In this document: positions 24,432-33,900 of the stretch, piece by piece | Layout of the letters: each line of letters starts with the position of its first letter | Position numbering within the stretch: position 1 is the first letter of the stretch | DNA from: Bacillota bacterium | GTDB lineage: Bacteria > Bacillota > Sulfobacillia > Sulfobacillales > Sulfobacillaceae | Assembly (NCBI GenBank): GCA_021784595.1 | Contig: JAJYHT010000062.1 | Span: 179,507-243,506 of the forward strand | Length of the DNA stretch: 64,000 nucleotides | Direction: 5' to 3' | Notes under the pieces: generated by a model | Databases searched by the model: none | The model's input: only the letters and a program-made list of their open reading frames with translations | Told to the model about the DNA's origin: nothing | Made by a program: the position numbers and the translations under genes

Positions 24432-25460
24432 ATGGCCCGCTATTGGAGTAATCTGGCATGGGCAGTACTGTTCATGGCTGGAGCCTATTGTTTTTGGCGA
24501 TGGTGTATCAGTTACATTTTACCATTTGCCATTGGCGCACTGATGGCTTTTTTGTTAAGACCGATAGCGCGGTGGTTCGAACGCCATGGTCTCTCCCCCG
24601 CAGTGGCGGCATTTTGGAGTTTGGTAGTGGGCGGTGGTTCGGTAGCGCTAACGTTGGCGGCCGTCATGACCCTTTTGGTGTCGGAACTGGTCCAATTGAT
24701 GCAGCGATTGCCTCGCTATGTCAAACTCTGGCGAACAATCTTGGCGTATCACCGCGCACTGGGTGCCCGAGTGATGGCCGACCTGCATTTAACGCCTGGT
24801 GTCCTTAACAGTTCGATGGGCGGCCTGTACCATGTGGCCGAAACGCTCCTTCGCCATATCCTGCTGTTTTTGTTGCATGTGCCAGATGCTGGATTGGTGT
24901 TGGTGATAGCTGTTTTAGCAGCCTACTTTTTTCTGCGCGACCATCATTGGGCGAGCCAACTGGTGCTCCTTGGGCTTCCGCCGAGTTTGAGACCACAATA
25001 CCAAAAAGTAAAGTATGATATTGTAAATGGGACATTAGGCTTTTTTAAAGCGGAACTGGTTTTGGTTAGCGTGACTGCCGCGATTACCACGGCTGGCTTA
25101 CTGTTGATCGGGGCGCGGTACGCCGTATTGGTTGGAATGTCTGCTGGGCTGATGGATTTGGTGCCTTATTTGGGCCCCACAGTGATTCTGGGGCCATGGG
25201 CGTTAGTCCTATTGATGACTGGTCAATATTTTGGCGCTGCTAAACTCGGATTGGTATTGTTTGCAGTGGCTATTGCTCGGCAGATTTTGGAGCCTCGGTT
25301 GGTGGGCGCTAATATGGGACTTCACCCCCTGGTTGCTATAGTGGCACTCTACCTAGGGTTTCGTACGTTCGGCGCTTCCGGTGTGCTTATTGGGCCTTTG
25401 ACGGCGTTGGCGTTGCGGGTGTTGTACCAGTCGCGGACAACTGTGAAGGCCACATTTTAA
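24432..25460 (+). CDS. ytvI: AI-2E/YtvI-type membrane protein, probable sporulation protein
   Basis: 342 residues with about eight hydrophobic segments. A TM pair near 10-45, a long amphipathic region (about 85-130) and a C-terminal block including GMSAGLMDLVPYLGPTVILG and REILEP-like RQILEPRLVGANMG are typical of the AI-2E/UPF0118 family. Among its branches, the spore-former YtvI group fits in length and lineage; function in spores is not established. It is inserted between cdsA and dxr. Symbol is tentative. Confidence 0.72.
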   Translation: MARYWSNLAWAVLFMAGAYCFWRWCISYILPFAIGALMAFLLRPIARWFERHGLSPAVAAFWSLVVGGGSVALTLAAVMTLLVSELVQLMQRLPRYVKLWRTILAYHRALGARVMADLHLTPGVLNSSMGGLYHVAETLLRHILLFLLHVPDAGLVLVIAVLAAYFFLRDHHWASQLVLLGLPPSLRPQYQKVKYDIVNGTLGFFKAELVLVSVTAAITTAGLLLIGARYAVLVGMSAGLMDLVPYLGPTVILGPWALVLLMTGQYFGAAKLGLVLFAVAIARQILEPRLVGANMGLHPLVAIVALYLGFRTFGASGVLIGPLTALALRVLYQSRTTVKATF

Positions 25461-25476
25461 AGAACAGGGATGAGTG

Positions 25477-26628
25477 ATGATAAATCTGATTGTTTTGGGA
25501 GCCACAGGCTCCGTCGGCGAAACGACGGCCCAAGTTCTTCGACAACATCGCGACCTGTACCAAATAGAAGGTTTAGTAGCCCGTAGCAGTGGCAAGAGAC
25601 TAAGAGAACTGGCAGCAGAGTTTCATCCTCAATGGGTGGGATTAACTGACGAAGCGGCGGGAAACGAATTGGCTCGCGAGACACACCTGGAGGGGATCCA
25701 GGTGCTGTCGGGCTTGACGGAGATTCTCTCTGCGATGCGGTCTGCTCCGCCGTCAAAAGTGATCGGCGCAATGAGTGGGTTTTCGGGGCTGGTACCCACA
25801 TTGGCAGCCGTCGATTGCGGATTTGATATTTTGCTGGCTAACAAAGAAACCATGGTTGCCGCTGGTGACCTAGTGCGCGCCCGAGCGAGCCAAAGTGGAA
25901 GCCACATCATTCCGGTGGATAGCGAGCACTCGGCAATCTTTCAATGTCTGGGACTGGACCAACCATTTAAACGCATCATTCTCACCTGTTCGGGAGGTCC
26001 CTTTCGAGGCAGGACACGACGTGACTTAGAACATGTGACCGTAGAAGACGCGTTGCGGCATCCTAATTGGGTTATGGGGCCTAAGATTACTATCGACTCG
26101 GCTACCTTAATGAACAAGGGCCTGGAACTGATTGAAGCCCACCAATTGTTTGGAGCCGAGTATCACAAACTGGATGTGGTAATCCATCCCCAGAGCATCA
26201 TCCACTCAATGGTGGAGTTCATTGATGGCGCGACCATGGCTCAGATAGGGTGGCCGGACATGCAGGTTCCTGTGCAAGTGGCGCTCAGTTGGCCCGAGCG
26301 GTGGTCTTTGACAATGCCCAATTTGGACTGGAAAGACCGCCAGTTAACGTTTGAGGAGCCGGATCACCAAACGTTTCATGCCCTCTCGTTGGCCCGCCAG
26401 GTCGGTCTAGCGGGCGGTTTGATGCCTGCTGTCATGAATGCCGCTAATGAAATGGCAGTCGCAGCTTTTTTGGACCATCAAATTTCATTTTTGGGCATCA
26501 TGGAAGTGGTGGAATCGGTCGTGGAGCAATTTTCCGAAAATGTTGCCGTAAAAGACCTCGAACAGGTATTGGAGGCCGACAGTTGGGGACGCCGGACTGC
26601 ACAGAGCCTGGTATGGGCACAACGATAA
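25477..26628 (+). CDS. dxr: 1-deoxy-D-xylulose 5-phosphate reductoisomerase
   Basis: 383 residues from ATG 25477 (a GTG three bases earlier is also possible). NADPH-binding GATGSVGE at 8-15, LANKET near 124, metal and substrate motifs VDSEHSAIFQ near 148 and KITIDSATLMNKGLE near 204. Converts DXP to MEP, the second step of the non-mevalonate isoprenoid route; ispG three genes on is a later step. Confidence 0.97.
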   Translation: MINLIVLGATGSVGETTAQVLRQHRDLYQIEGLVARSSGKRLRELAAEFHPQWVGLTDEAAGNELARETHLEGIQVLSGLTEILSAMRSAPPSKVIGAMSGFSGLVPTLAAVDCGFDILLANKETMVAAGDLVRARASQSGSHIIPVDSEHSAIFQCLGLDQPFKRIILTCSGGPFRGRTRRDLEHVTVEDALRHPNWVMGPKITIDSATLMNKGLELIEAHQLFGAEYHKLDVVIHPQSIIHSMVEFIDGATMAQIGWPDMQVPVQVALSWPERWSLTMPNLDWKDRQLTFEEPDHQTFHALSLARQVGLAGGLMPAVMNAANEMAVAAFLDHQISFLGIMEVVESVVEQFSENVAVKDLEQVLEADSWGRRTAQSLVWAQR

Positions 26629-26658
26629 AAAACCTGGGGTTGGGGAGGTGAGCGGTTC

Positions 26659-27693
26659 TTGACCACGGTGGTGGCGTTAGTGGCGGTGTTTGGCATTCTA
26701 GTATCCGTGCATGAGTTGGGCCATTTCCTGGTAGCCAAAGCGCTTGGAATGCGCGTCAATGAGTTTTCCTTAGGCTTTGGTCCCGCGCTGGTTTCTCCCC
26801 AATGGGGAGAAACCCATTATTCCGTGCGCATAATTCCCCTGGGGGGATACGTCCGCTTAGCTGGCATGGAAATGGACAAAACTAGTGATCCCAATGAATT
26901 TCCCAATCGCCCTTTATGGCAGCGGTTTGTGGTCATACTGGCTGGACCGATTATGAATCTTGTCTTGGCTGGAGTGTTGTATACTTTGGCGTTTGGCCCG
27001 GTGGGCATTCCTACGCCTACCACTACGGTCGCCCATACCGTGCCTCACTACCCAGCCTATACTGCGGGCATTCGGGCAGGAGACCGGATAGTGGCCGTGG
27101 ATAAAACCCCCGTCGCCAATTGGACCCAGTTGGAAACGGCGATTGTCAGGCATGCCCATAAGCCGCTGCTGATTACTTTAAAGCGGGGGCACGAGTCCAA
27201 GACCGTGATTGTCCACACGCGATACGACAAGACGCTTAAACAGTATATTGTCGGCATACAGCCTACCACCTACATAGTGCACTTGGGGTTTTTGGCATCA
27301 CTCAGGGCCGGCGTCGGCTACACTGTGCAGCTTACCGGCTTGTGGTTCGCCGCGATGTTTAGGCTCTTGGAAGGTAAGGGGCCGTTTGATTTGACGGGAC
27401 CTGTTGGTATAGCGGTGATGGTAAGCCAGGCGGCGCAAAGTGGAATGACCTACGTTATATTGTTGGCGGCCGCGTTGTCTACCAATTTAGGCCTATTTAA
27501 TGTGTTGCCGATTCCTGTGTTGGATGGCAGTCGGCTGTTTCTCTTGGGATTGGAGGGAATTCGCCGCAAAGCCATGGATCCCGATCGTGAAAATATGATT
27601 CACATGGTAGGATTTGTGGTGCTGATATTGTTTGTGCTGGTGGTTACCTACCATGATATCGTCCACTTCTTTCATGTCGGAGCGGCCTTCTAA
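26659..27693 (+). CDS. rseP: RIP metalloprotease RseP/RasP (site-2 protease)
   Basis: 344 residues from TTG 26659 behind ggggaggtgag. The zinc motif HELGH is at 18-22 in the first transmembrane helix, a PDZ domain spans about 110-190 and the second metal motif NVLPIPVLDG is near 282-291. It cleaves anti-sigma factors and other membrane proteins within the bilayer. The dxr-rseP order is conserved in Firmicutes. Confidence 0.95.
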   Translation: MTTVVALVAVFGILVSVHELGHFLVAKALGMRVNEFSLGFGPALVSPQWGETHYSVRIIPLGGYVRLAGMEMDKTSDPNEFPNRPLWQRFVVILAGPIMNLVLAGVLYTLAFGPVGIPTPTTTVAHTVPHYPAYTAGIRAGDRIVAVDKTPVANWTQLETAIVRHAHKPLLITLKRGHESKTVIVHTRYDKTLKQYIVGIQPTTYIVHLGFLASLRAGVGYTVQLTGLWFAAMFRLLEGKGPFDLTGPVGIAVMVSQAAQSGMTYVILLAAALSTNLGLFNVLPIPVLDGSRLFLLGLEGIRRKAMDPDRENMIHMVGFVVLILFVLVVTYHDIVHFFHVGAAF

Positions 27694-27755
27694 TGGTAAG
27701 ATAGATGTAAGGCCAAGAGCCCCAATCTTTGGGAATGCGGCAGGGAGGTATTCGG

Positions 27756-28838
27756 ATGACGAAAGCAGTCAAAGTGCGTGACCTCACCATCGGCGGAGGG
27801 GCCCCAGTGGTCGTGCAAGGGATGACTAAGACGGACACGCGGGATGTTACGGCCACATTGGAGGAAATTGCCCGCTACATCGCGGTGGGATGTGAACTGG
27901 TGCGGGTGGCGGTTGTGGACCAAGAGGCGGCCCAAGCGGTCAAAACAATTGTCCAGCATTCGCCCATCCCAGTGGTTGCTGACATCCATTTTGACTATCG
28001 GTTGGCGTTGACGGTAATTCGCAATGGGGTCGACGGGCTCCGTTTAAACCCAGGAAACATTGGGGATCGTGAGCGGGTTGAAGAGGTGGTCAAGGCAGCC
28101 AAGGAACGGGGCGTCCCGATTCGCATTGGTGTGAACTCGGGTTCGATCGAAAAAAGTCTGTTGCACGATTTGGGGCGTACAGCCCAAACGATGGTAGAGT
28201 CGGCGGCGCGTCATATTCGCATTCTCAATGATCTGGATTACGATAACATTGTCGTTTCGCTTAAGGCATCGGACGTACCGACGATGCTGGCCGCATATCG
28301 TTTAATGGCGAAATCCTATGACTATCCTTTGCATCTGGGCGTGACTGAAGCGGGAACTCTATTACAAGGAACCATCAAATCGGCTGTAGGTATCGGCACC
28401 TTGCTGGCAGAGGGAATTGGAGACACCATCAGGGTGTCTTTGACTGCGCCGGGCGAAGAAGAGATGCGGGTCGCCTGGGAAATCCTAAAAAGTCTGAAAT
28501 TACGGGAACGCGGGGCTAATATTGTGGCATGTCCCACCTGTGGGCGCCTACAATTCGACATGTGGCCGGTGACCAACGAACTCGAGCGAAGATTGGCCAG
28601 TATCGCCGAACCGATTACAGTAGCTGTCATGGGATGCGCCGTCAATGGGCCTGGAGAGGCGCGCGAAGCGGATGTGGGTTTGGCAGGCGGCAAAAACATG
28701 GGATTAATATTCCGTCACGGCCAAATCGTGCGACGGGTTGAGCAAGCCGATATGGTGGAAGAATTATGGAAAGAAATTCTAGAGGCTGCTGAGGAGGTTC
28801 GTCTGGGTGGAAAAGCTTCTCAAGGAGATCACCCCTAA
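27756..28838 (+). CDS. ispG: 4-hydroxy-3-methylbut-2-enyl diphosphate synthase
   Basis: 360 residues from ATG 27756 behind gggaggtattcgg, which fits better than the frame opening at 27729. N-terminal TIM barrel (VADIHFDYRLAL, RLNPGNIGDRERV) and C-terminal 4Fe-4S domain with CPTCGRLQFD and MGCAVNGPGEA supplying the cluster cysteines. Reduces MEcPP to HMBPP in the MEP pathway. The 3' end overlaps proS by 32 bases. Confidence 0.97.
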   Translation: MTKAVKVRDLTIGGGAPVVVQGMTKTDTRDVTATLEEIARYIAVGCELVRVAVVDQEAAQAVKTIVQHSPIPVVADIHFDYRLALTVIRNGVDGLRLNPGNIGDRERVEEVVKAAKERGVPIRIGVNSGSIEKSLLHDLGRTAQTMVESAARHIRILNDLDYDNIVVSLKASDVPTMLAAYRLMAKSYDYPLHLGVTEAGTLLQGTIKSAVGIGTLLAEGIGDTIRVSLTAPGEEEMRVAWEILKSLKLRERGANIVACPTCGRLQFDMWPVTNELERRLASIAEPITVAVMGCAVNGPGEAREADVGLAGGKNMGLIFRHGQIVRRVEQADMVEELWKEILEAAEEVRLGGKASQGDHP

Positions 28839-30237
28839 ATCGCAAGACTACTCGCAATGGTATACCGATGTGATAAAAAAGGCGGATTTGGTGGACTATG
28901 CCCCCATCAAGGGGTTCATGGTGATGAAGCCTTATAGTTATCGAATTTGGGAATTTATTCAAGCCGCTATGGATCGGCGCTTTCGTGAGACTGGCCACGA
29001 AAACGCCTATTTTCCTCTGCTCATTCCTGAACATTTGCTGATTAAAGAAGCGGAACATGTGGAAGGCTTTTCGGCTGAGGTAGCCTGGGTCACGATGGGT
29101 GGGGACGAAGTTTTGGCGGAACGGCTGGCGATTCGTCCTACTTCGGAAACCATCATAGGCGCTATGTATGCGCAGTGGATTCAGTCGTATCGGGACTTGC
29201 CTGTGTTGATTAATCAATGGGCCAATGTGCTGCGTTGGGAAAAAGCCACCAGGCCGTTTTTACGAACGACCGAATTCTTGTGGCAAGAAGGCCATACGGT
29301 GCACCGGTCAGCGGAAGAGGCGGAAGCTGAAACCTTGCAACAGTTGGGGATTTATCGCGAAATATTGGAAGATCTCTTGGGGGTCCCGGTGATCGCGGGG
29401 GTTAAAAGCGCGGGAGAGAGATTCGCGGGAGCGGTGCAAACCTATACGCTGGAAGCGCTCATGGGCGATGGCAAGGCACTTCAGTCAGCCACTTCGCATT
29501 TTCTAGGGCAAAATTTTGCTAAAGCTTTTGATATTCAATATTTAGATGAAGATGGTGTTTTGAAATTTGGGTGGACCACTTCATGGGGCAGTACGACGCG
29601 CATGATTGGGGCCCTAATAATGGTCCACGGCGATGATAAGGGGTTGCGGCTTCCTCCTCGAGTGGCGCCCATTCAAATTGTGGTGGTGCCCATTGGCCGT
29701 GGTGCGGACCGCGATCGGGTGACGGATTGGGCACGGGACTTGGTCAACAAGCTGAGCGGAGAATTTCGCATTAAATTGGACGACCGCAATGAATTTACCC
29801 CTGGCTACAAATTTAATGATTGGGAAATGCGGGGAGTGCCGTTACGTATTGAAATCGGACCACGCGATTTGGCACAGAAGCAGATCACCGTGGCTCGGCG
29901 TGACACCGGCGAAAAGATCGTTATTGCGGAAAATATGGTGTCTGAGACTTTGTCGCAATTGTTGGAAGATGTGCAGAGGACTCTTTTTGAGCAAGCCGTA
30001 GAATATCGTGCATCCCACACATTTTCAGTTGAGAATTACCAAGAAATGGCACATCATAACCATAGAGGATTCTTTCTAGGGGATTGGTGTGGCCAAGAGA
30101 CTTGTGCCGACCGATTGAAACAGGAGACTTCAGTCACCATACGATGTCTTCCGTTGGGAGCGGATATTGCGGGAACTGGTTGTATCGTGTGCGGTCAGCC
30201 AGGGCAACATCGCGCATTATTTGCTCGCGCCTATTAG
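28807..30237 (+). CDS. proS: Prolyl-tRNA synthetase, archaeal/eukaryote-like type
   Basis: 476 residues, too short for the bacterial form with its editing insertion (about 565) and with the features of the other type: start region FVMVKPYSYRIWEFIQ-like, RPTSETIIG, FLRTTEFLWQEGH, HFLGQNFAKAF, TSWGSTTRMIG, and a Cys-containing C-terminal extension (CGQETCAD, CIVCGQPG) ending in Tyr. Charges tRNA-Pro. GTG start at 28807 with gaggaggttc upstream, inside ispG. No T-box leader is possible given the overlap. Confidence 0.94.
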   Translation: MEKLLKEITPKSQDYSQWYTDVIKKADLVDYAPIKGFMVMKPYSYRIWEFIQAAMDRRFRETGHENAYFPLLIPEHLLIKEAEHVEGFSAEVAWVTMGGDEVLAERLAIRPTSETIIGAMYAQWIQSYRDLPVLINQWANVLRWEKATRPFLRTTEFLWQEGHTVHRSAEEAEAETLQQLGIYREILEDLLGVPVIAGVKSAGERFAGAVQTYTLEALMGDGKALQSATSHFLGQNFAKAFDIQYLDEDGVLKFGWTTSWGSTTRMIGALIMVHGDDKGLRLPPRVAPIQIVVVPIGRGADRDRVTDWARDLVNKLSGEFRIKLDDRNEFTPGYKFNDWEMRGVPLRIEIGPRDLAQKQITVARRDTGEKIVIAENMVSETLSQLLEDVQRTLFEQAVEYRASHTFSVENYQEMAHHNHRGFFLGDWCGQETCADRLKQETSVTIRCLPLGADIAGTGCIVCGQPGQHRALFARAY

Positions 30238-30284
30238 CGTCATATCCTAAAAGAAAGAATCGGACTTCGGAAAATGAGGGTGTG

Positions 30285-30926
30285 GTGCGCGTGATAGAAC
30301 GGGTAGCGGCAATTATTCCGGCCTTCAACGAGGAACTTAACATTGGCACGGTACTTCGAGTACTTAAGGCGGTACCTGAAATTGATGACATTATTGTGGT
30401 TAATGACGGTTCTACTGATCAAACCAGTCGGGTCGCGCGAGAACTCGGGGTACGTGTCTTGGATTTGGAAGAAAACTCCGGGAAAGGGAGCGCGCTGAAG
30501 GCGGGAGCGGAGCAGGTTCAGGCCGATATTGTGCTCTTTTTAGATGCAGATTTGTTGGGACTTACGGTGGAACATGTTCAAGAATTGCTGCGTCCCGTCT
30601 TAAACGGCGATCACGAAGCGACCGTGGGAATATTTGAGGGCGGGCGAACTTCAACCGATTGGGCTCAGGCGCTTACGCCATTTCTTTCAGGACAACGTGC
30701 GATGAGAAGGCAATTGCTGATTGGCGCCGACTATTTTGACGGCGCCGGGTATGGAGTCGAACTTCAGTTGCATCGTCAATTGAAACGCATGGGGAAAGAA
30801 CCCTACGCCGTGATATTGCATGATGTAACGCAAGTCATGAAAGAAGAGAAAATGGGGCTGGTTAAAGGGCTGGCCGCGCGCATGAAGATGTATTGGGAGA
30901 TAATTAGAGAAATTCCGCGCATATAG
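30285..30926 (+). CDS. Family 2 glycosyltransferase
   Basis: 213 residues. GT-A fold: AIIPAFNEELNIGTVL near 8-23, IIVVNDGSTDQTS (about 38-50) and the DxD motif in LFLDADLLGL near 84-93. The C-terminal half lacks membrane helices. It resembles glucosyl-3-phosphoglycerate synthase-type (GT81) enzymes, but donor and acceptor cannot be assigned. Three in-frame GTGs (30282, 30285, 30291) lie after gaggg; I took the middle one. The open frame from 30084 is a shadow of proS. Confidence 0.8.
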   Translation: MRVIERVAAIIPAFNEELNIGTVLRVLKAVPEIDDIIVVNDGSTDQTSRVARELGVRVLDLEENSGKGSALKAGAEQVQADIVLFLDADLLGLTVEHVQELLRPVLNGDHEATVGIFEGGRTSTDWAQALTPFLSGQRAMRRQLLIGADYFDGAGYGVELQLHRQLKRMGKEPYAVILHDVTQVMKEEKMGLVKGLAARMKMYWEIIREIPRI

Positions 30927-30983
30927 TCTTGGTAGCGTTTGTTTCATTGCTTTAAATCGGCACCTTACGAAAAGGGAGTTGCT

Positions 30984-33900
30984 TTGCCCGTGGAACCTCG
31001 ACTGAAAGACTGGATGCAATCTCATGGATACCCCGACCTTCTTCCAGTGGTGGTACAAGCTCATTGGAGTGAAAACCAAGGCATTGTGCTGATGGTGGCT
31101 GCCTTGGGAACCGAGGATGTGCACTGGCAGGGGCAATTATCTGTTGAGCTGACAAAGGCGTGGGGAGTGCCAGTTGAATTTCAGGAATTTCCGTGGCCTG
31201 AATCAGCTGTAGCACGCGTGCGTCGCATTTGGGAAGTGAGCGGTGCACGATTTACGACATTGATGCCGCTGCAGGGCGTGGAGTTGTCCTCTGCGGGAGA
31301 ATTGGTTTGCCACTTCCCAAATCGCGTGGCGTACGATCTTTTTACGCAGTGGGGAGGGCAAAATCGTCTTCGTCAATGGTGGCCGGGCATGCCTGCCTGG
31401 CATGATGATTTGGCGACGCCAGAGCCTACGGTACCGGATCCGGTGGTCTCTGTTGTTGTCGTGCCTGAACGCGATGCGAAGGGACCTTGTGTGATAGGGC
31501 GTGGAGTGCCGTCTAGCGTACCTACCTCTCTGCGAGACCTGGCCGAGTCTGGAGACGCCACGGTGATAGGGCAGATATTTCAAGTAGACAGCCGCGTTGG
31601 TCGTGACGGAGCCACCCATTGGACCTGGTCAATTACGGATGATATTGGTGCTGTGCGCTTAAAATTTTCTGAACGGCGGGGACAAACCTTTGATTTAGGG
31701 GCGCTGGCCGTTGGAACTTGGATTAAGGCCCGGGGCATGATCGAAGTGGACAAGTTCTCTCAGGAGCGCGTGATTCGAATTAAAGATGCCGGTCCCGTGT
31801 CTTCTCCTGAACTGCCTCGCAGCGAAAGGGCTCGCATCGAATTGCACACCCATTCGAAAATGAGCACCATGGATGCATTGATGTCGCCTCCCGAGATCTT
31901 TGAGTGGGCGAAAAACACCAAGCATTCCGCAGTGGCGATTGTGGACCATGGAGTGGTGCAAACCTACCCGGAATTAGAGCATCTTGCCACCAAAACCGGC
32001 GTCCAAGCGGTTTATGGTGTTGAGGTCAATATGGTTGATGATGTGAGTGCTGCGATGGAAGGTCCGGAATTAGCTGTGCCCTGGGACGAATCGCCGATAG
32101 TGGTTGTTGACGTAGAAACTACCGGATTGTCTCCGCGCAGTCACGACATTATCGAAATTGGGGCTGTTAAAATCGTGGGACGTCGCATTGTGGATAGATT
32201 TCACCGCATGGTGCGCCCAGAGGGGCCGCTCTCACAGACGACCATTAAGATTACGGGAATTCAAGCTAACGACTTAAAGGATGCTCCACTACCCAAAGAA
32301 GTGGTTGCCGAATTTCTTGCTTTTGCTCAAGATTCGGTGCTTTCGGCTCATAATGCGCGATTTGATTACGGATTCATTCGGGCTGCGATGCACCGCCATC
32401 TCGGGCGCGACGTCCATTTTCCGGTCATAGACACATTAAGTTTGGCCCGCACCCGAGTGCCGGGTTTGAAGTCATACGGATTAAGCGCTTTGACCGCCCA
32501 CTTTAAAGTATCTTTGGTTCAACATCACCGGGCGCTGGCGGATGCTGAAGCGACAGCAGAAGTCTTGTTGAAATTGTTGACTGATGCCCAGGGACAGTGG
32601 GTGACCGAAGAAAGTCTTAGAGCGCCAGCACCTCAACCTTATTCGGTAGGGCGCCCTCAACCTGTGGTGGTCTTGTTGAGGAAGCAGAGCGGGGTCGAGG
32701 CTTTATACCGGATGATTTCTCAATCCCACTTGGAAACCTTTTATCGGGTGCCCAGAGTGCGCCGGTCCACACTGTTGCAAGGTCGTCAATTTTGGTTTTT
32801 AGGATCCCCCATTCACGGAGGAGAATTGCAGGAAGCCTTACTCCGCGGTGATGACCAAGAATCCTTAAAGCGCCTTGCGGACTTTTATGATTATTGGGAA
32901 GTCTCGCCGCCCGATGGTTTGCAAAAACTGCAGCAAGAAGAGCACTTGGGCTCTTACGAAGCGGTTAAAGAGTATATAAAAGAATTGATAGCCATCGGCA
33001 GACAGAGCCACAAACCCGTTCCGGCGGTGTCCGATGCTCATTATGTGCGTCCTCAGGATAAGGTCTTTAGGGACATTTTGGCGGCTACCGCCAAAGGAGA
33101 CCTGCATGATGCCTCCGATGCGTTGCACTTTCGCATCGGAGATGAAATGGCCCAGGCGTTTGAGTGGTTGGGTGACGACGACTGCCAATTCGTAGTGGAC
33201 GAATCTCCCCAACGTTTGGTCGATGGTCTAGAGCCTATCAAGCCAGTGCCCGAAGGACTTTATGCTCCGACCTTGGATGAGGCTCTAACGGTCATTCAAA
33301 CGGTGCCCCAGCAAAAAGCGGAAGAGTTGTACGGGCGTCCCTTGCCTCCTGTGGTTGCGGCACGTCTGGACAAAGAAGTGCGGTCCATTACGGACAACGG
33401 TTTTTCCAGTATTTATTATATTGCACACCGGCTAGTAAAAAAGTCGCTGGATGATGGTTATCTGGTTGGGTCGCGAGGTTCGGTCGGCTCTTCATTAGTG
33501 GCGACTTTGTTAAACATTACTGAGGTCAACCCATTGCCCGCCCACTATCGCTGTGTGCAGTGTCAATTTACCGAATTCGTTGCCGATGAGCAGATCCATT
33601 CGGGATTCGATCTCCCGCCTAAAACGTGCCCGTCTTGCCAGAGCCCACTGGTAGGGGATGGACAGGACATCCCGTTTGAAACCTTTCTTGGGTTTGAGGG
33701 GGACAAAGTACCAGACATTGACTTAAACTTTTCCGGAGAGTATCAACCTCAAATACACCGCTATACTGAAGAACTCTTTGGGCAAGGTCATGTGTTTCGC
33801 GCCGGAACGATTGCTACGGTGGCGCAAAAAACGGCATATGGGTTAGTACGGGCTTGGGCCAGGGATGCCGGCCGCGAATTGTCTCCTGTAGAAATAGACT

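Noticed and set aside
28757..28806. T-box leader for proS
   Set aside because: proS starts within the end of ispG, leaving no room for a T-box structure.
30084..30284. N-terminal extension of the glycosyltransferase
   Set aside because: It lies inside proS in another frame, and the GT fold begins after 30285 with its own Shine-Dalgarno.
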